Source of the DNA: Arthrobacter sp. OAP107
GTDB taxonomy: Bacteria > Actinomycetota > Actinomycetes > Actinomycetales > Micrococcaceae
Assembly: GCF_040546765.1 (NCBI RefSeq)
Contig: NZ_JBEPOK010000001.1
Coordinates: 1,178,001 to 1,242,000, forward strand
Length of the DNA: 64,000 nt
Direction: 5' to 3'
In this document: positions 12,916 through 21,285 of the stretch, in pieces
How the letters are laid out: each line of letters opens with the position of its first letter
Position numbering within the stretch: position 1 is the first letter of the stretch
Notes under the pieces: model-generated
Database searches by the model: none
The model's input: only the letters and a program-made list of their open reading frames with translations
What the model was told of the DNA's origin: nothing
Program-made: the position numbers and the translations under genes

Positions 12916-12954
12916 CTCTTGCTGATTCCAGGCTTAACGGCCTGATCTTCGAAA

Positions 12955-12990
12955 ACAGCCCCGCTGCTACTCGCAGCGGGGCTGTTTTTG
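12955..12990 (+). terminator. tuf intrinsic terminator
   Basis: A perfect 13-bp stem (12955-12967 with 12973-12985) with a 5-nt loop leads directly into TTTT at 12986-12989. AAAA precedes the stem, so the structure can also work on the other strand. Confidence 0.92.
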
Positions 12991-13067
12991 TCTCTGCGGG
13001 TCAACTTTGGAGGGTGCCCCTGATACGGTTAGTGCTCGCGACAGAAACATGGCAAAGAGGGAGCATC

Positions 13068-13193
13068 ATGGGTTGGCTTATTTTCCTGCTGGTGGTTGCC
13101 GCCGTGGTGGTGGGCGTTGTTTGGACGAAGAAGCACTTCCGCCACGAGATTGAACGCGCCAAGCGGATCAACCGGGCGAACAAGAACCAGTAG
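13068..13193 (+). CDS. Small single-pass membrane protein, function unknown
   Basis: A 41-residue frame starting MGWLIFLLVVAAVVVGVV and ending in a basic tail rich in Lys and Arg. Residues 3-19 form one hydrophobic segment, followed by TKKHFRHEIERAKR, an amphipathic basic helix that would stay in the cytoplasm. AAAGAGGGAG lies just upstream at good ribosome-binding distance. A possible -10 TACGGT is at 13024-13029. It stands alone between the tuf terminator and the convergent glycosidase. I do not recognise the family. The start context and the sharp hydrophobic-to-basic pattern support a real gene. Confidence 0.65.
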   Translation: MGWLIFLLVVAAVVVGVVWTKKHFRHEIERAKRINRANKNQ

Positions 13194-13217
13194 GTCCGGC
13201 AAGAACGGGGCGGCACG

Positions 13218-14666
13218 TCACGCTGTGCGCGGCCGTGCCCGGCTGAGTTCCTGCAGCCAATAAAAGGACTTCTTGGGCGTCCGTTTCAGGGTCTCGAAAT
13301 CCACGTGCACCAGGCCGAAGCGCTGCGAATACCCGGCGGCCCATTCGAAGTTGTCCATAAACGTCCAGACGAAGTAGCCGAGCAGCTGCACGTCGTGCGC
13401 GATGCCGCCGGGCGCAGTGGCCTTCACCGCCTGGTCCAGGTGGTGCGCAAGGTAATCGATGCGGTCCGAGTCCGCTATCGGGCCGGTGACGTGCTCGGGC
13501 TCCGGAAAGCTTGCGCCGCTCTCGGTGATGTACACCGGGGGCAATGCTTCCCCATACCTATCCTTGAGTTCCCGCAGCAGGATGCCCAGGTGGTTCGGGG
13601 CCACCGGCCACCCGAACCCGGTGATGGGATATTCGGGGAAGGCCGCAAAGTGGAACGGCACCCGCGCCATGGCCTGTGCGTTGCCGGTGGGGGTCTCCGG
13701 CAGGCCGTGTCCCGCGGCAACCCGGACAGGGTAGTAGTAGTTCACCCCGTAGAAGTCGAGCGGCTGGCTGATCAGCCGGAGGTCGTCGTCGGACGTCCGG
13801 GATAAGAACCTGAACCAGGGGCGTGCGGCAAGTGGCGGGGCAGGGTAGCGTCCCAGGAGGAGGGGATCGGCGTACACGCGGTTGAGGACAAGGTCGCAGA
13901 CCTTGGCCAACAACCTGTCCGCCAGCCGCCGCGTGGCAGGGCGTACGGGGGAGTGCAGGTTGGTGACGCCGATAGTCCCGCTCACGCCGGCGGCGCGCAG
14001 GGCCTGTACGGCGAGCCCGTGCCCGAGCAGCTGGTGGTGGACGGATGGCAGCGCCTTGAACAACAGGTCGCGGCCGGGCGCATGGACGCCGAGGGCGTAG
14101 CCGTTCAGCGTAACGGATACGGGCTCGTTGAGCGTGACCCACTGCGCCACACGGTCGCCGAGCCGCTTGCCCGCGGCGGCCGCGTACTCCGCGAACCGCT
14201 CAGCCGTAGCGCGGTTCATCCATCCGCCGCTGCGCTCAAGGGGGAGGGGAGTGTCCCAGTGGTAGAGCGTGGCCATGGGGGAGATGCCGGCCGCCAGCAG
14301 CAGGTCAACCAGCCGGTCGTAGAAGTCCAGGCCCCGCGGGTTGGCTGCGCCGCGGCCCTCCGGATGGATCCTGGGCCAGGAGATCGAGAAGCGGTACGAG
14401 TCGATGCCGAGCTCGCGCATGAGGGCAACGTCTTCTGGAACACGGTTATAGTGGTCACAGGCCACCGCCGGCGAATGCCCGTTGAGAATGTTGCCCGGCT
14501 TCGCCGCAAAGGCATCCCAGCCGGACGGCCCGCGGCCGTCCGCGGCGAGGGCGCCCTCGATCTGGAAGGCGGCGGCAGCAACACCCAGCATGAAATCCGG
14601 GCGCAGGCGTCCGGCGAGGTTTTCCACCGACGCGGAATTGCCGGCGTCGGCGTTCTGCACCATCAT
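13218..14666 (-). CDS. GH1 family beta-glucosidase / glycosidase
   Basis: Retaining glycoside hydrolase of family 1, about 482 residues, cytoplasmic (no signal peptide). The acid/base Glu is in VTLNEPV (about residue 181) and the nucleophile Glu in VYITESGAS (about 382). The GH1 N-terminal FMLGVAAAAFQIEGA and the C-terminal FVWTFMDNFEWAAGY are present. The nucleophile motif reads ITESG rather than the common ITENG. Two adjacent ATGs (14666, 14663) fit the start; an upstream ATG at 14783 overlaps the presumed -10 element and is unlikely. Substrate cannot be fixed from sequence; cellobiose or other beta-glucosides are plausible. An AAGCGCTT palindrome upstream suggests LacI-type sugar control. 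Confidence 0.9.
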   Translation of the reverse strand: MMVQNADAGNSASVENLAGRLRPDFMLGVAAAAFQIEGALAADGRGPSGWDAFAAKPGNILNGHSPAVACDHYNRVPEDVALMRELGIDSYRFSISWPRIHPEGRGAANPRGLDFYDRLVDLLLAAGISPMATLYHWDTPLPLERSGGWMNRATAERFAEYAAAAGKRLGDRVAQWVTLNEPVSVTLNGYALGVHAPGRDLLFKALPSVHHQLLGHGLAVQALRAAGVSGTIGVTNLHSPVRPATRRLADRLLAKVCDLVLNRVYADPLLLGRYPAPPLAARPWFRFLSRTSDDDLRLISQPLDFYGVNYYYPVRVAAGHGLPETPTGNAQAMARVPFHFAAFPEYPITGFGWPVAPNHLGILLRELKDRYGEALPPVYITESGASFPEPEHVTGPIADSDRIDYLAHHLDQAVKATAPGGIAHDVQLLGYFVWTFMDNFEWAAGYSQRFGLVHVDFETLKRTPKKSFYWLQELSRARPRTA

Positions 14667-14780
14667 CCACCCATCATCCAACCGGATGACTCGGGGCGGC
14701 AATGGCGGTCCCGGCTGGGGGCCCGGGCCGGGGGACCGGTGCCTGAAAAGGCCCGATTCGCATCCTGGGACAAATTCCGG

Positions 14781-14807
14781 CATACTAGTTGAGTTGTTCA
14801 AGCGCTT
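14781..14807 (-). promoter_or_regulatory. Putative promoter and LacI-type operator of the GH1 gene
   Basis: On the minus strand TAGTAT, a -10-like element (14787-14782), follows the palindromic core AAGCGCTT (14800-14807). Cores of this type are common in LacI-family operators of sugar genes, and here the core would lie between the -35 and -10 regions. No good -35 was found, and no LacI gene is in the window. Confidence 0.3.
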
Positions 14808-15074
14808 CTTCGCGTCCCGATCCGGATAATGCCGGGTGTCAGGGTCCAGGTTGAAGCCCAAACATAACCCACCCCCCAAGGAAATGCGGGCTCGTGCGTT
14901 TTGCACAGCGCGACACGCCCGACCGCGGGGGTCGGGTGCGCCGGCAGGTTGAGGAACCCGGATTCATCCGGATTCAGCTTGTGCGGCGGGTGGTAGTCAC
15001 GACTTCAAATGCTTCGGCAGCCATACAACACGCAAGTAAACAGAGCAGCAATTACTGAAAGAGAGTCAGGCGAC

Positions 15075-15383
15075 ATGGCGGGACAAAAAATCCGCATCCG
15101 GCTGAAGTCATACGACCACGAGGTCATTGACGTTTCAGCACGGAAGATCGTTGAGACGGTCACGCGCGCAGGCGCAACGGTAGTCGGCCCGGTGCCGCTG
15201 CCGACGGAGAAGAACGTGTACTGCGTTATCCGCTCTCCCCACAAGTACAAGGACAGCCGCGAGCACTTTGAAATGCGCACGCACAAGCGTCTGATCGACA
15301 TCATCGACCCCACGCCCAAGGCTGTTGACTCGCTCATGCGTCTGGACCTGCCGGCCGACGTGAACATCGAAATCAAGCTGTAG
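15075..15383 (+). CDS. rpsJ: 30S ribosomal protein S10
   Basis: S10, 102 residues, first gene of the S10 operon; it also serves transcription antitermination as NusE. The ATG at 15075 gives [19 protein letters not shown] and follows GAAAGAGAG. The frame stays open upstream to 15009 but those residues do not belong to the family. The C-terminal [15 protein letters not shown] is typical. No convincing promoter was found in 14907-15074. Confidence 0.97.
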
Positions 15384-15400
15384 GGAGGTGCTGAGAGACT

Positions 15401-16051
15401 ATGACCGCAACCCGTAACGTAAAGGGCCTGCTGGGCACGAAGCTCGGCATGACCCAGGTCTGGGACGAGAACAACAAGCTCATCCCCGTCACTGTTGTCC
15501 AGGCTGACTCGAACGTCATCACCCAGCTGCGCAATGCAGAGACTGATGGCTACGTCGCCGTTCAGATCGGCTACGGCCAGATCGATCCCCGCAAGGTCAC
15601 CAAGCCGCTGGCTGGTCACTTTGAAAAGGCAGGCGTCACGCCTCGCCGTCACGTCGTCGAACTCCGTACCGCAGATGCTGCCGAGTACGAGCTGGGCCAG
15701 GAGCTCTCCGTAGAGGTCTTCGAAGCCGGCCAGAAGATCGACGTCGTTGGCACCACCAAGGGTAAGGGCTTCGCCGGTGTTATGAAGCGTCACGGCTTCC
15801 ACGGCGTTGGAGCTTCCCACGGTGCCCACAAGAACCACCGTAAGCCCGGTTCTATCGGTGGAGCATCCACCCCGAGCCGCGTCTTCAAGGGCATGAAAAT
15901 GGCCGGCCGCATGGGCGCCGTTCGTCACACCACGCTGAACCTGACGGTCCACGCGGTTGACGTCGAGAAGTCGCTGCTCCTGATCAAGGGCGCCGTTCCC
16001 GGTGCCCGCGGCCAGGTCGTACTCGTACGCACCGCCGTGAAGGGAGCCTAG
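15401..16051 (+). CDS. rplC: 50S ribosomal protein L3
   Basis: L3, 216 residues, an early assembly protein near the peptidyl transferase centre. ATG start after GGGAGGTG. The N-terminal GLLGTKLGMTQVWDE and the central KGKGFAGVMKRHGFHG followed by the HGAHKNHRKPGSIG loop identify it. Lies 17 bases after rpsJ and 4 bases before rplD, in the conserved S10 operon order. Confidence 0.97.
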   Translation: MTATRNVKGLLGTKLGMTQVWDENNKLIPVTVVQADSNVITQLRNAETDGYVAVQIGYGQIDPRKVTKPLAGHFEKAGVTPRRHVVELRTADAAEYELGQELSVEVFEAGQKIDVVGTTKGKGFAGVMKRHGFHGVGASHGAHKNHRKPGSIGGASTPSRVFKGMKMAGRMGAVRHTTLNLTVHAVDVEKSLLLIKGAVPGARGQVVLVRTAVKGA

Positions 16052-16055
16052 TTCA

Positions 16056-16676
16056 ATGGCTAACACTGTCAAGGTTGACCTGCCTGCAGAGATCTTCGAC
16101 GTTCAGACCAACGTGCCGCTGCTGCACCAGGTCGTCGTTGCCCAGCTCGCTGCTGCTCGCCAGGGTACCCACAAGACCAAGACCCGCGCCGAAGTTTCCG
16201 GTGCAGGCCGCAAGCCGTTCAAGCAGAAGGGCACCGGCCGCGCCCGTCAGGGTTCGATCCGCGCTCCTCACATGACCGGCGGTGGCGTCGTCCACGGGCC
16301 CACCCCGCGTGACTACAGCCAGCGGACCCCCAAGAAGATGATTGCTGCTGCCCTGCGCGGCGCTCTCTCTGACCGTGCCCGCAACGGCCGCGTCCACGTT
16401 GTTTCTGAACTGGTTGCCGGCGACAAGCCGTCCTCCAAGGCAGCACTGGCAGTCCTGCGCGGAGTTTCCGAGCGCAAGAACCTGCTGGTCGTCATCGAGC
16501 GCGCGAACGACGTTGCTGCACTGTCCGTGCGCAACCTCGCCGAAGTCCACGTCCTGTACGTGGACCAGCTGAACACCTACGACGTGCTCGTTTCCGACGA
16601 CGTAGTCTTCACCAAGGCTGCCTACGAAGCATTCGTTGCTGACAAGGCTGCAAAGAACGAGGAGGATGCCAAGTGA
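16056..16676 (+). CDS. rplD: 50S ribosomal protein L4
   Basis: L4, 206 residues, lines the exit tunnel with an extended loop. The loop motif KPFKQKGTGRARQGS is intact, including the Lys and Gly residues where macrolide resistance changes occur in other bacteria, so no such change is evident. In E. coli L4 represses its own operon; no matching leader was identified here. It overlaps rplW by 4 bases (GTGA), which suggests coupled translation. Confidence 0.97.
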   Translation: MANTVKVDLPAEIFDVQTNVPLLHQVVVAQLAAARQGTHKTKTRAEVSGAGRKPFKQKGTGRARQGSIRAPHMTGGGVVHGPTPRDYSQRTPKKMIAAALRGALSDRARNGRVHVVSELVAGDKPSSKAALAVLRGVSERKNLLVVIERANDVAALSVRNLAEVHVLYVDQLNTYDVLVSDDVVFTKAAYEAFVADKAAKNEEDAK

Positions 16677-16978
16677 GCGCAGCCACCATCAAAGACCCGC
16701 GCGACGTTGTGCTTGCACCCGTCGTCTCGGAAAAGAGCTACGGCCTGATCGACGAGGGCAAGTACACCTTCCTGGTGGACCCCCGCTCGAACAAGACCGA
16801 GATCAAGCTGGCCGTGGAGAAGATCTTCTCCGTCAAGGTCGAATCGATCAACACCATCAACCGTGCCGGTAAGCGCAAGCGCACCAAATTCGGATGGGGC
16901 ACCCGCAAGAGCACCAAGCGTGCCATTGTGACCCTCAAAGAAGGCACTATCGACATCTTCGGCGGTCCGCTCGCGTAG
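16673..16978 (+). CDS. rplW: 50S ribosomal protein L23
   Basis: L23, 101 residues, sits at the tunnel exit and forms the docking site for trigger factor and SRP. The GTG start overlaps the rplD stop. DPRDVVLAPVVSEKSYGL and the central SVKVESINTINRAGK are family features. Fourth gene of the S10 operon, followed by rplB after 30 bases with a GAGGAAA ribosome binding site. Confidence 0.97.
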   Translation: MSAATIKDPRDVVLAPVVSEKSYGLIDEGKYTFLVDPRSNKTEIKLAVEKIFSVKVESINTINRAGKRKRTKFGWGTRKSTKRAIVTLKEGTIDIFGGPLA

Positions 16979-17008
16979 CGGAGACCACTTTAACGAGGAA
17001 ATAGAATT

Positions 17009-17848
17009 ATGGGAATCCGTAAATACAAGCCGACTACGCCGGGCCGCCGCGGCTCGAGCGTAGCTGACTTCACCGAAATCACGCGGTCGACGCCGGAAAA
17101 GTCGTTGGTACGTCCGCTGCCCAAGAAGGGCGGCCGTAACAACACCGGTAAGATCACCACCCGTCACAAGGGTGGTGGACACAAGCGCCAGTACCGTCTG
17201 ATCGACTTCCGTCGCCACGACAAGGACGGCGTCAACGCCCGCGTTGCCGAAATCGAGTACGATCCGAACCGCACGGCTCGCATCGCCCTCCTGCACTACG
17301 TTGATGGCACCAAGCGCTACATCATCGCCCCGAACAAGCTCTCCCAGGGCGACTTCGTGGAAGCCGGCGCCAACGCTGACATCAAGCCTGGCAACAACCT
17401 GCCCCTGCGCAACATCCCCGTGGGTACTGTTATCCACGCGGTTGAGCTGCGCCCGGGCGGCGGTGCCAAGATGGCCCGTTCCGCCGGTGCATCTGTTCAG
17501 CTCGTCGCCAAGGAAGGCCGCTTCGCCCAACTGCGTCTGCCCTCCGGCGAAATCCGCAACGTTGACGTGCGCTGCCGCGCCACGATCGGCGAGGTCGGCA
17601 ACGCCGAGCAGTCGAACATCAACTGGGGCAAGGCCGGCCGTATGCGGTGGAAGGGCGTTCGCCCGACCGTCCGTGGTGTCGCCATGAACCCGGTTGACCA
17701 CCCGCACGGTGGTGGTGAAGGTAAGACCTCCGGTGGTCGTCACCCGGTCAACCCGAACGGTAAGCCTGAAGGCCGTACCCGCCGCCCCAACAAAGAGAGC
17801 GACAAGCTTATTGTTCGTCGCCGTCGTACTGGCAAGAACAAGCGATAG
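17009..17848 (+). CDS. rplB: 50S ribosomal protein L2
   Basis: L2, 279 residues, needed for subunit association and peptidyl transfer. The GRNNTGKITTRHKGGGHK segment, the RNA-binding core and the C-terminal AMNPVDHPHGGGEGKT loop, which carries the important His residue, are intact. Full length for the family. rpsS follows 12 bases later. Confidence 0.98.
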   Translation: MGIRKYKPTTPGRRGSSVADFTEITRSTPEKSLVRPLPKKGGRNNTGKITTRHKGGGHKRQYRLIDFRRHDKDGVNARVAEIEYDPNRTARIALLHYVDGTKRYIIAPNKLSQGDFVEAGANADIKPGNNLPLRNIPVGTVIHAVELRPGGGAKMARSAGASVQLVAKEGRFAQLRLPSGEIRNVDVRCRATIGEVGNAEQSNINWGKAGRMRWKGVRPTVRGVAMNPVDHPHGGGEGKTSGGRHPVNPNGKPEGRTRRPNKESDKLIVRRRRTGKNKR

Positions 17849-17860
17849 GAGCCTGGACAC

Positions 17861-18142
17861 ATGCCACGCAGCCTGAAAAAAGGTCCTTTCGTTGACCAGC
17901 ACCTCTTTGTGAAGGTCGCAAGGGAAAACGAAAAGGGCACCAAGAACGTCATCAAGACCTGGTCCCGCCGCTCGATGATCATCCCCGACATGCTCGGGCA
18001 CACGATCGCCGTGCACGACGGACGCAAGCACATCCCGGTGTTTGTCACCGAGTCGATGGTCGGGCACAAGCTCGGCGAATTCGCTCCCACGCGGACATTC
18101 CGCGGCCATGTCAAGGACGACCGTAAGGGCAAGCGCCGCTAG
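17861..18142 (+). CDS. rpsS: 30S ribosomal protein S19
   Basis: S19, 93 residues, forms a complex with S13 in the small-subunit head. MPRSLKKGPFVDQHL and the C-terminal GEFAPTRTFRGHVKDD are diagnostic. ATG start after GATAGGAG. It is followed by 38 bases and rplV, in the standard order. Confidence 0.97.
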   Translation: MPRSLKKGPFVDQHLFVKVARENEKGTKNVIKTWSRRSMIIPDMLGHTIAVHDGRKHIPVFVTESMVGHKLGEFAPTRTFRGHVKDDRKGKRR

Positions 18143-18180
18143 GCGCCTGCACTTACGTCAAAGACGAGAGAAGGAAAGCA

Positions 18181-18546
18181 ATGGAAGCCAAGGCAATTGC
18201 GCGCCACATCCGCGTAACGCCTATGAAGGCCCGGCGCGTCGTCAACCTTGTTCGTGGAAAGCAAGCGAACGAGGCTCTGGCAATTCTGAAGTTTGCCCCC
18301 CAGGCAGCTTCGGAGCCGGTATTCAAGGTAGTTCAGTCGGCAATCTCCAACGCCCGCGTCCTCGCGGACCGCGACGGTGTTGCGTTCGACGAAGGTGACC
18401 TCATCATCAGCGAAGCGTTTGTTGATGAAGGCCCGACCATGAAGCGGTTCCAGCCGCGTGCTCAGGGTCGTGCATTTCAGATCAAGAAGCGCACCAGCCA
18501 CATCACCGTGGTAGTCGCTACCCCGGAGAAAGAGGAGGCTCGCTAA
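18181..18546 (+). CDS. rplV: 50S ribosomal protein L22
   Basis: L22, 121 residues, contributes to the exit tunnel beside L4. ARHIRVTPMKARRVVNLVRG is the N-terminal signature and the beta-hairpin tip FQPRAQGRAFQIKKRTSH is intact, without the deletions known from macrolide resistance. ATG after GAGAAGGAAAG. The stop codon is directly followed by the GTG start of rpsC. Confidence 0.97.
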   Translation: MEAKAIARHIRVTPMKARRVVNLVRGKQANEALAILKFAPQAASEPVFKVVQSAISNARVLADRDGVAFDEGDLIISEAFVDEGPTMKRFQPRAQGRAFQIKKRTSHITVVVATPEKEEAR

Positions 18547-19383
18547 GTGGGACAGAAAGTAAACCCGCACGGGTTCCGACTCGGCATCACCACCGATCAC
18601 GTATCGCACTGGTTCGCTGACAGCACCAAGTCCGGTCAGCGGTACAAGGACTTCGTTCGCGAAGACATCCGTATCCGCCAGCTCATGTCCACGGGCATGG
18701 AGCGCGCCGGTATCGCCAAGGTTGAGATCGAGCGCACCCGTGACCGTGTCCGCGTGGACATCCACACGGCACGCCCGGGCATCGTCATCGGCCGCCGCGG
18801 CGCCGAGGCAGACCGCATCCGTGGCGAGCTCGAAAAGCTCACCGGCAAGCAGGTTCAGCTCAACATCCTCGAGGTCAAGAACCCCGAGATGGAAGCCCAG
18901 CTTGTTGCCCAGGGTGTTGCAGAACAGCTGACTTCCCGCGTGGCATTCCGCCGTGCGATGAAGAAGGCAATGCAGTCCGCGCAGCGTGCCGGTGCCAAGG
19001 GTATCCGTATCGCTTGCTCGGGCCGTCTGGGTGGCGCAGAAATGTCCCGCTCGGAGTTCTACCGCGAAGGCCGTGTGCCCCTGCACACCCTCCGCGCGAA
19101 CATCGACTACGGCTTCTACGAAGCCAAGACCACCTTCGGCCGCATCGGCGTGAAGGTCTGGATCTACAAGGGTGACGTCACCTCCAAGGAACTGGCTCAG
19201 CAGGCAGCTGCTGCTCCGTCCCGTGGCCGCTCCGGCGACCGTCCGGGCCGCCCGGGTGGCGCTGACCGTGGTGACCGCCGCCGTCGTAACGACCGTCCGG
19301 CAGCCGACGCAGCTCCTGCTGCTGCAGCTCCGGCAGCCGAGGCAGCAGCACCGGCACAGGCAGCAGAAGGAGGACAGGCTTAA
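18547..19383 (+). CDS. rpsC: 30S ribosomal protein S3
   Basis: S3, 278 residues, at the mRNA entry channel. GQKVNPHGFRLG opens the protein, and the KH domain with GIVIGRRGAEADRIR lies near residues 75-95. The conserved body ends near residue 210. The last 65 or so residues are a low-complexity tail, first Arg/Gly/Asp-rich and then Ala/Pro-rich, longer than in most bacteria. GTG start, zero spacing from rplV. Confidence 0.97.
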   Translation: MGQKVNPHGFRLGITTDHVSHWFADSTKSGQRYKDFVREDIRIRQLMSTGMERAGIAKVEIERTRDRVRVDIHTARPGIVIGRRGAEADRIRGELEKLTGKQVQLNILEVKNPEMEAQLVAQGVAEQLTSRVAFRRAMKKAMQSAQRAGAKGIRIACSGRLGGAEMSRSEFYREGRVPLHTLRANIDYGFYEAKTTFGRIGVKVWIYKGDVTSKELAQQAAAAPSRGRSGDRPGRPGGADRGDRRRRNDRPAADAAPAAAAPAAEAAAPAQAAEGGQA

Positions 19384-19800
19384 ATGCTTATCCCACGTCG
19401 AGTCAAGCACCGTAAGCAGCACCACCCGGGTCGTTCCGGCGCTGCCACGGGCGGCACCAAGGTCTCCTTCGGTGAGTACGGCATCCAGGCTCTGAGCCCG
19501 GCATACGTCACGAACCGTCAGATCGAATCTGCCCGTATCGCGATGACCCGCCACATCAAGCGTGGCGGTAAGGTCTGGATCAACATCTACCCGGACCGTC
19601 CGCTGACCAAGAAGCCTGCCGAAACCCGCATGGGTTCCGGTAAGGGTTCGCCGGAGTGGTGGGTCGCCAACGTCAAGCCGGGCCGGGTTCTCTTCGAACT
19701 CTCCGGTGTCAATGAAGAGGTAGCTCGCGAGGCCCTGCGCCTGGCAATCCACAAGCTGCCGTTGAAGGCACGCATTGTGCGTCGCGAAGGTGGTGAGTAG
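19384..19800 (+). CDS. rplP: 50S ribosomal protein L16
   Basis: L16, 138 residues, near the A-site of the large subunit. MLIPRRVKHRKQHHPG and the YPDRPLTKKPAETRMGSGKG segment identify it. The Arg in the latter loop is a target of hydroxylation in some bacteria. It starts directly after the rpsC stop, and rpmC follows after 2 bases. Confidence 0.97.
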   Translation: MLIPRRVKHRKQHHPGRSGAATGGTKVSFGEYGIQALSPAYVTNRQIESARIAMTRHIKRGGKVWINIYPDRPLTKKPAETRMGSGKGSPEWWVANVKPGRVLFELSGVNEEVAREALRLAIHKLPLKARIVRREGGE

Positions 19801-19802
19801 AA

Positions 19803-20132
19803 ATGGCAGTAGGGTCGAAGGATCTCGCACCCGCACAGCTGGACGGTTTCGACAACGAGCGTCTCGTTGAAGAACTCCGCAAGTCCAAGGAAGAGCTGTT
19901 CAACCTGCGTTTCCAGTCCGCCACCGGACAGCTGGAGAACCACGGTCGTCTGCGCGCGGTAAAGAAGGACATCGCACGCATCTACACCGTTCTCCGTGAG
20001 CGCGAGCTGGGCATTCGTGCCGAGGTTGCCGCACCGGTTGTGGAAGCCAAGGAAGAAAAGAAGTCCAAGAAGTCTGCAGCTAAGAAGGCTGAAAAGCCGG
20101 CCGAGGCTGAGACCGAGGAGGACGCCAAGTGA
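19803..20132 (+). CDS. rpmC: 50S ribosomal protein L29, with long C-terminal tail
   Basis: L29, 109 residues against about 65-75 usually. The family part covers residues 1-70, including ELRKSKEELFNLRFQSATGQ and KKDIARIYTVLRERE. After it comes a Lys/Ala then Glu-rich tail (KKSKKSAAKKAEKPAEAETE). L29 sits beside L23 at the tunnel exit, where a charged tail could reach docking factors; that is inference. Overlaps rpsQ by 4 bases. Confidence 0.96.
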   Translation: MAVGSKDLAPAQLDGFDNERLVEELRKSKEELFNLRFQSATGQLENHGRLRAVKKDIARIYTVLRERELGIRAEVAAPVVEAKEEKKSKKSAAKKAEKPAEAETEEDAK

Positions 20133-20434
20133 GTGAAAAGGACGAGAACGTGACGGAAACTGCTACGGCAGCTACGGCTGAGCAGCGCGGTTACCGTAAG
20201 ACGCGTCGCGGCTACGTGGTCTCTGACAAGATGGACAAGACCATCGTTGTTCAGGTTGAAGACCGCGTGAAGCACGCCCTGTACGGCAAGGTCATCCGCC
20301 GCACCTCCAAGGTCAAGGCACACGACGAGCAGAACACCGCCGGCATCGGCGACCTGGTTGTCATCGCCGAGACCCGCCCGCTGTCCGCCACCAAGAACTG
20401 GCGGCTCGTGGAGATCCTCGAGAAGGCTAAGTAA
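20129..20434 (+). CDS. rpsQ: 30S ribosomal protein S17
   Basis: S17, 101 residues, binds 16S rRNA early in assembly. A Thr/Ala/Glu-rich N-terminal extension of about 20 residues precedes the family core RGYVVSDKMDKTIVVQVEDR. The HDEQNTAGIGDLVVIAETRPLS part is typical. GTG start overlapping rpmC. It is the last gene of this transcript, because a strong hairpin follows within about 20 bases. Confidence 0.96.
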   Translation: MSEKDENVTETATAATAEQRGYRKTRRGYVVSDKMDKTIVVQVEDRVKHALYGKVIRRTSKVKAHDEQNTAGIGDLVVIAETRPLSATKNWRLVEILEKAK

Positions 20435-20454
20435 CATCTGCAGCCTGGCTGCAT

Positions 20455-20489
20455 GGAAACCCCCGTTCCCCTTGGGAGCGGGGGTTTCC
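20455..20489 (+). terminator. Terminator after rpsQ
   Basis: GGAAACCCCCG (20455-20465) pairs exactly with 20479-20489; an inner stem (20467-20470 with 20474-20477) leaves a 3-nt loop. T-richness afterwards is limited, but TTT is within the right arm. It separates the S10 cluster from the spc cluster. Confidence 0.75.
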
Positions 20490-20913
20490 GCGTTAAGCGC
20501 GGATCTGTCGTCACGACGCACAGGTTTTTTGGAACGCGTACGACGGCGGCGGGCCGGCTTTGCGGGGGAGCGCTGCGGCAGGCGGGCCAAAAGGCCGCCC
20601 CGGCGTGACGCCGTCGTACGTTGCGGGGGAGCGGCGGGAGGTGATATGGAGGCTGGGCCAAACTGTGCTAAGATTTTGAGTTTGTATGGCGCCTGTTGTG
20701 CGCCTGCAGCAAACCTCGTAAACAATCGTGCCACGGCATAGTGCCCCCTTGCGCCTTCATGGGCTTGGGAAGCAACTGTTTGTGGCACGGGCGTTTAGGC
20801 CTGGTCTGGCAAAATCCAGTCAGGTCAAGAGACACCCCGATCAACCGTTCCGCAAGGCTCATTCCGTAGCAAGTTATTCGGTCTGAGAACCGGCGCGACG
20901 CAAGGAGTAAATA
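20490..20913 (+). other. Long gap before rplN with inverted and direct repeats
   Basis: No credible gene lies between rpsQ and rplN. The gap holds a 12-bp inverted repeat CGTACGACGGCG (20537-20548) with its complement at 20609-20620, and two copies of TGCGGGGGAGCG (20561-20572 and 20622-20633). TAAGAT near 20673 could be a -10 element for the spc operon, without a clear -35. The rest up to 20913 would be an untranslated leader. Confidence 0.45.
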
Positions 20914-21282
20914 GTGATTCAGCAGGAGTCGCGACTCAAGGTTGCCGACAACACGGGTGCTAAGGAAATCCTTACCATTCGCGTTCTCGGTGGATCTGGC
21001 CGTCGCTACGCAGGCATTGGCGACGTAATCGTCGCAACCGTCAAGGATGCAATTCCGGGCGGCAACGTAAAGAAGGGCGACGTCGTCAAGGCTGTCATCG
21101 TCCGTACCAAGAAGGAACGCCGCCGTGCGGATGGTTCCTACATCAAGTTTGACGAGAACGCAGCCGTCATCCTGAAGAACGACGGTGACCCCCGCGGTAC
21201 CCGTATCTTCGGACCGGTTGGTCGTGAACTCCGTGACAAGAAGTTCATGAAGATCGTTTCTCTGGCTCCGGAGGTGCTCTAG
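20914..21282 (+). CDS. rplN: 50S ribosomal protein L14
   Basis: L14, 122 residues, contacts 16S rRNA in the subunit interface and is the site bound by the silencing factor RsfS. MIQQESRLKVADNTGAKEIL and GDVVKAVIVRTKKERRR are diagnostic. GTG start after AAGGAG. First gene of the spc cluster; a separate promoter must lie in the 479-base gap because a terminator follows rpsQ. Confidence 0.97.
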   Translation: MIQQESRLKVADNTGAKEILTIRVLGGSGRRYAGIGDVIVATVKDAIPGGNVKKGDVVKAVIVRTKKERRRADGSYIKFDENAAVILKNDGDPRGTRIFGPVGRELRDKKFMKIVSLAPEVL

Positions 21283-21285
21283 TCC

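Noticed and set aside
20358..20741. Open frame across the rpsQ terminator
   Set aside because: Runs through a strong hairpin and repeat region, is partly out of frame over rpsQ, and has no family signal.
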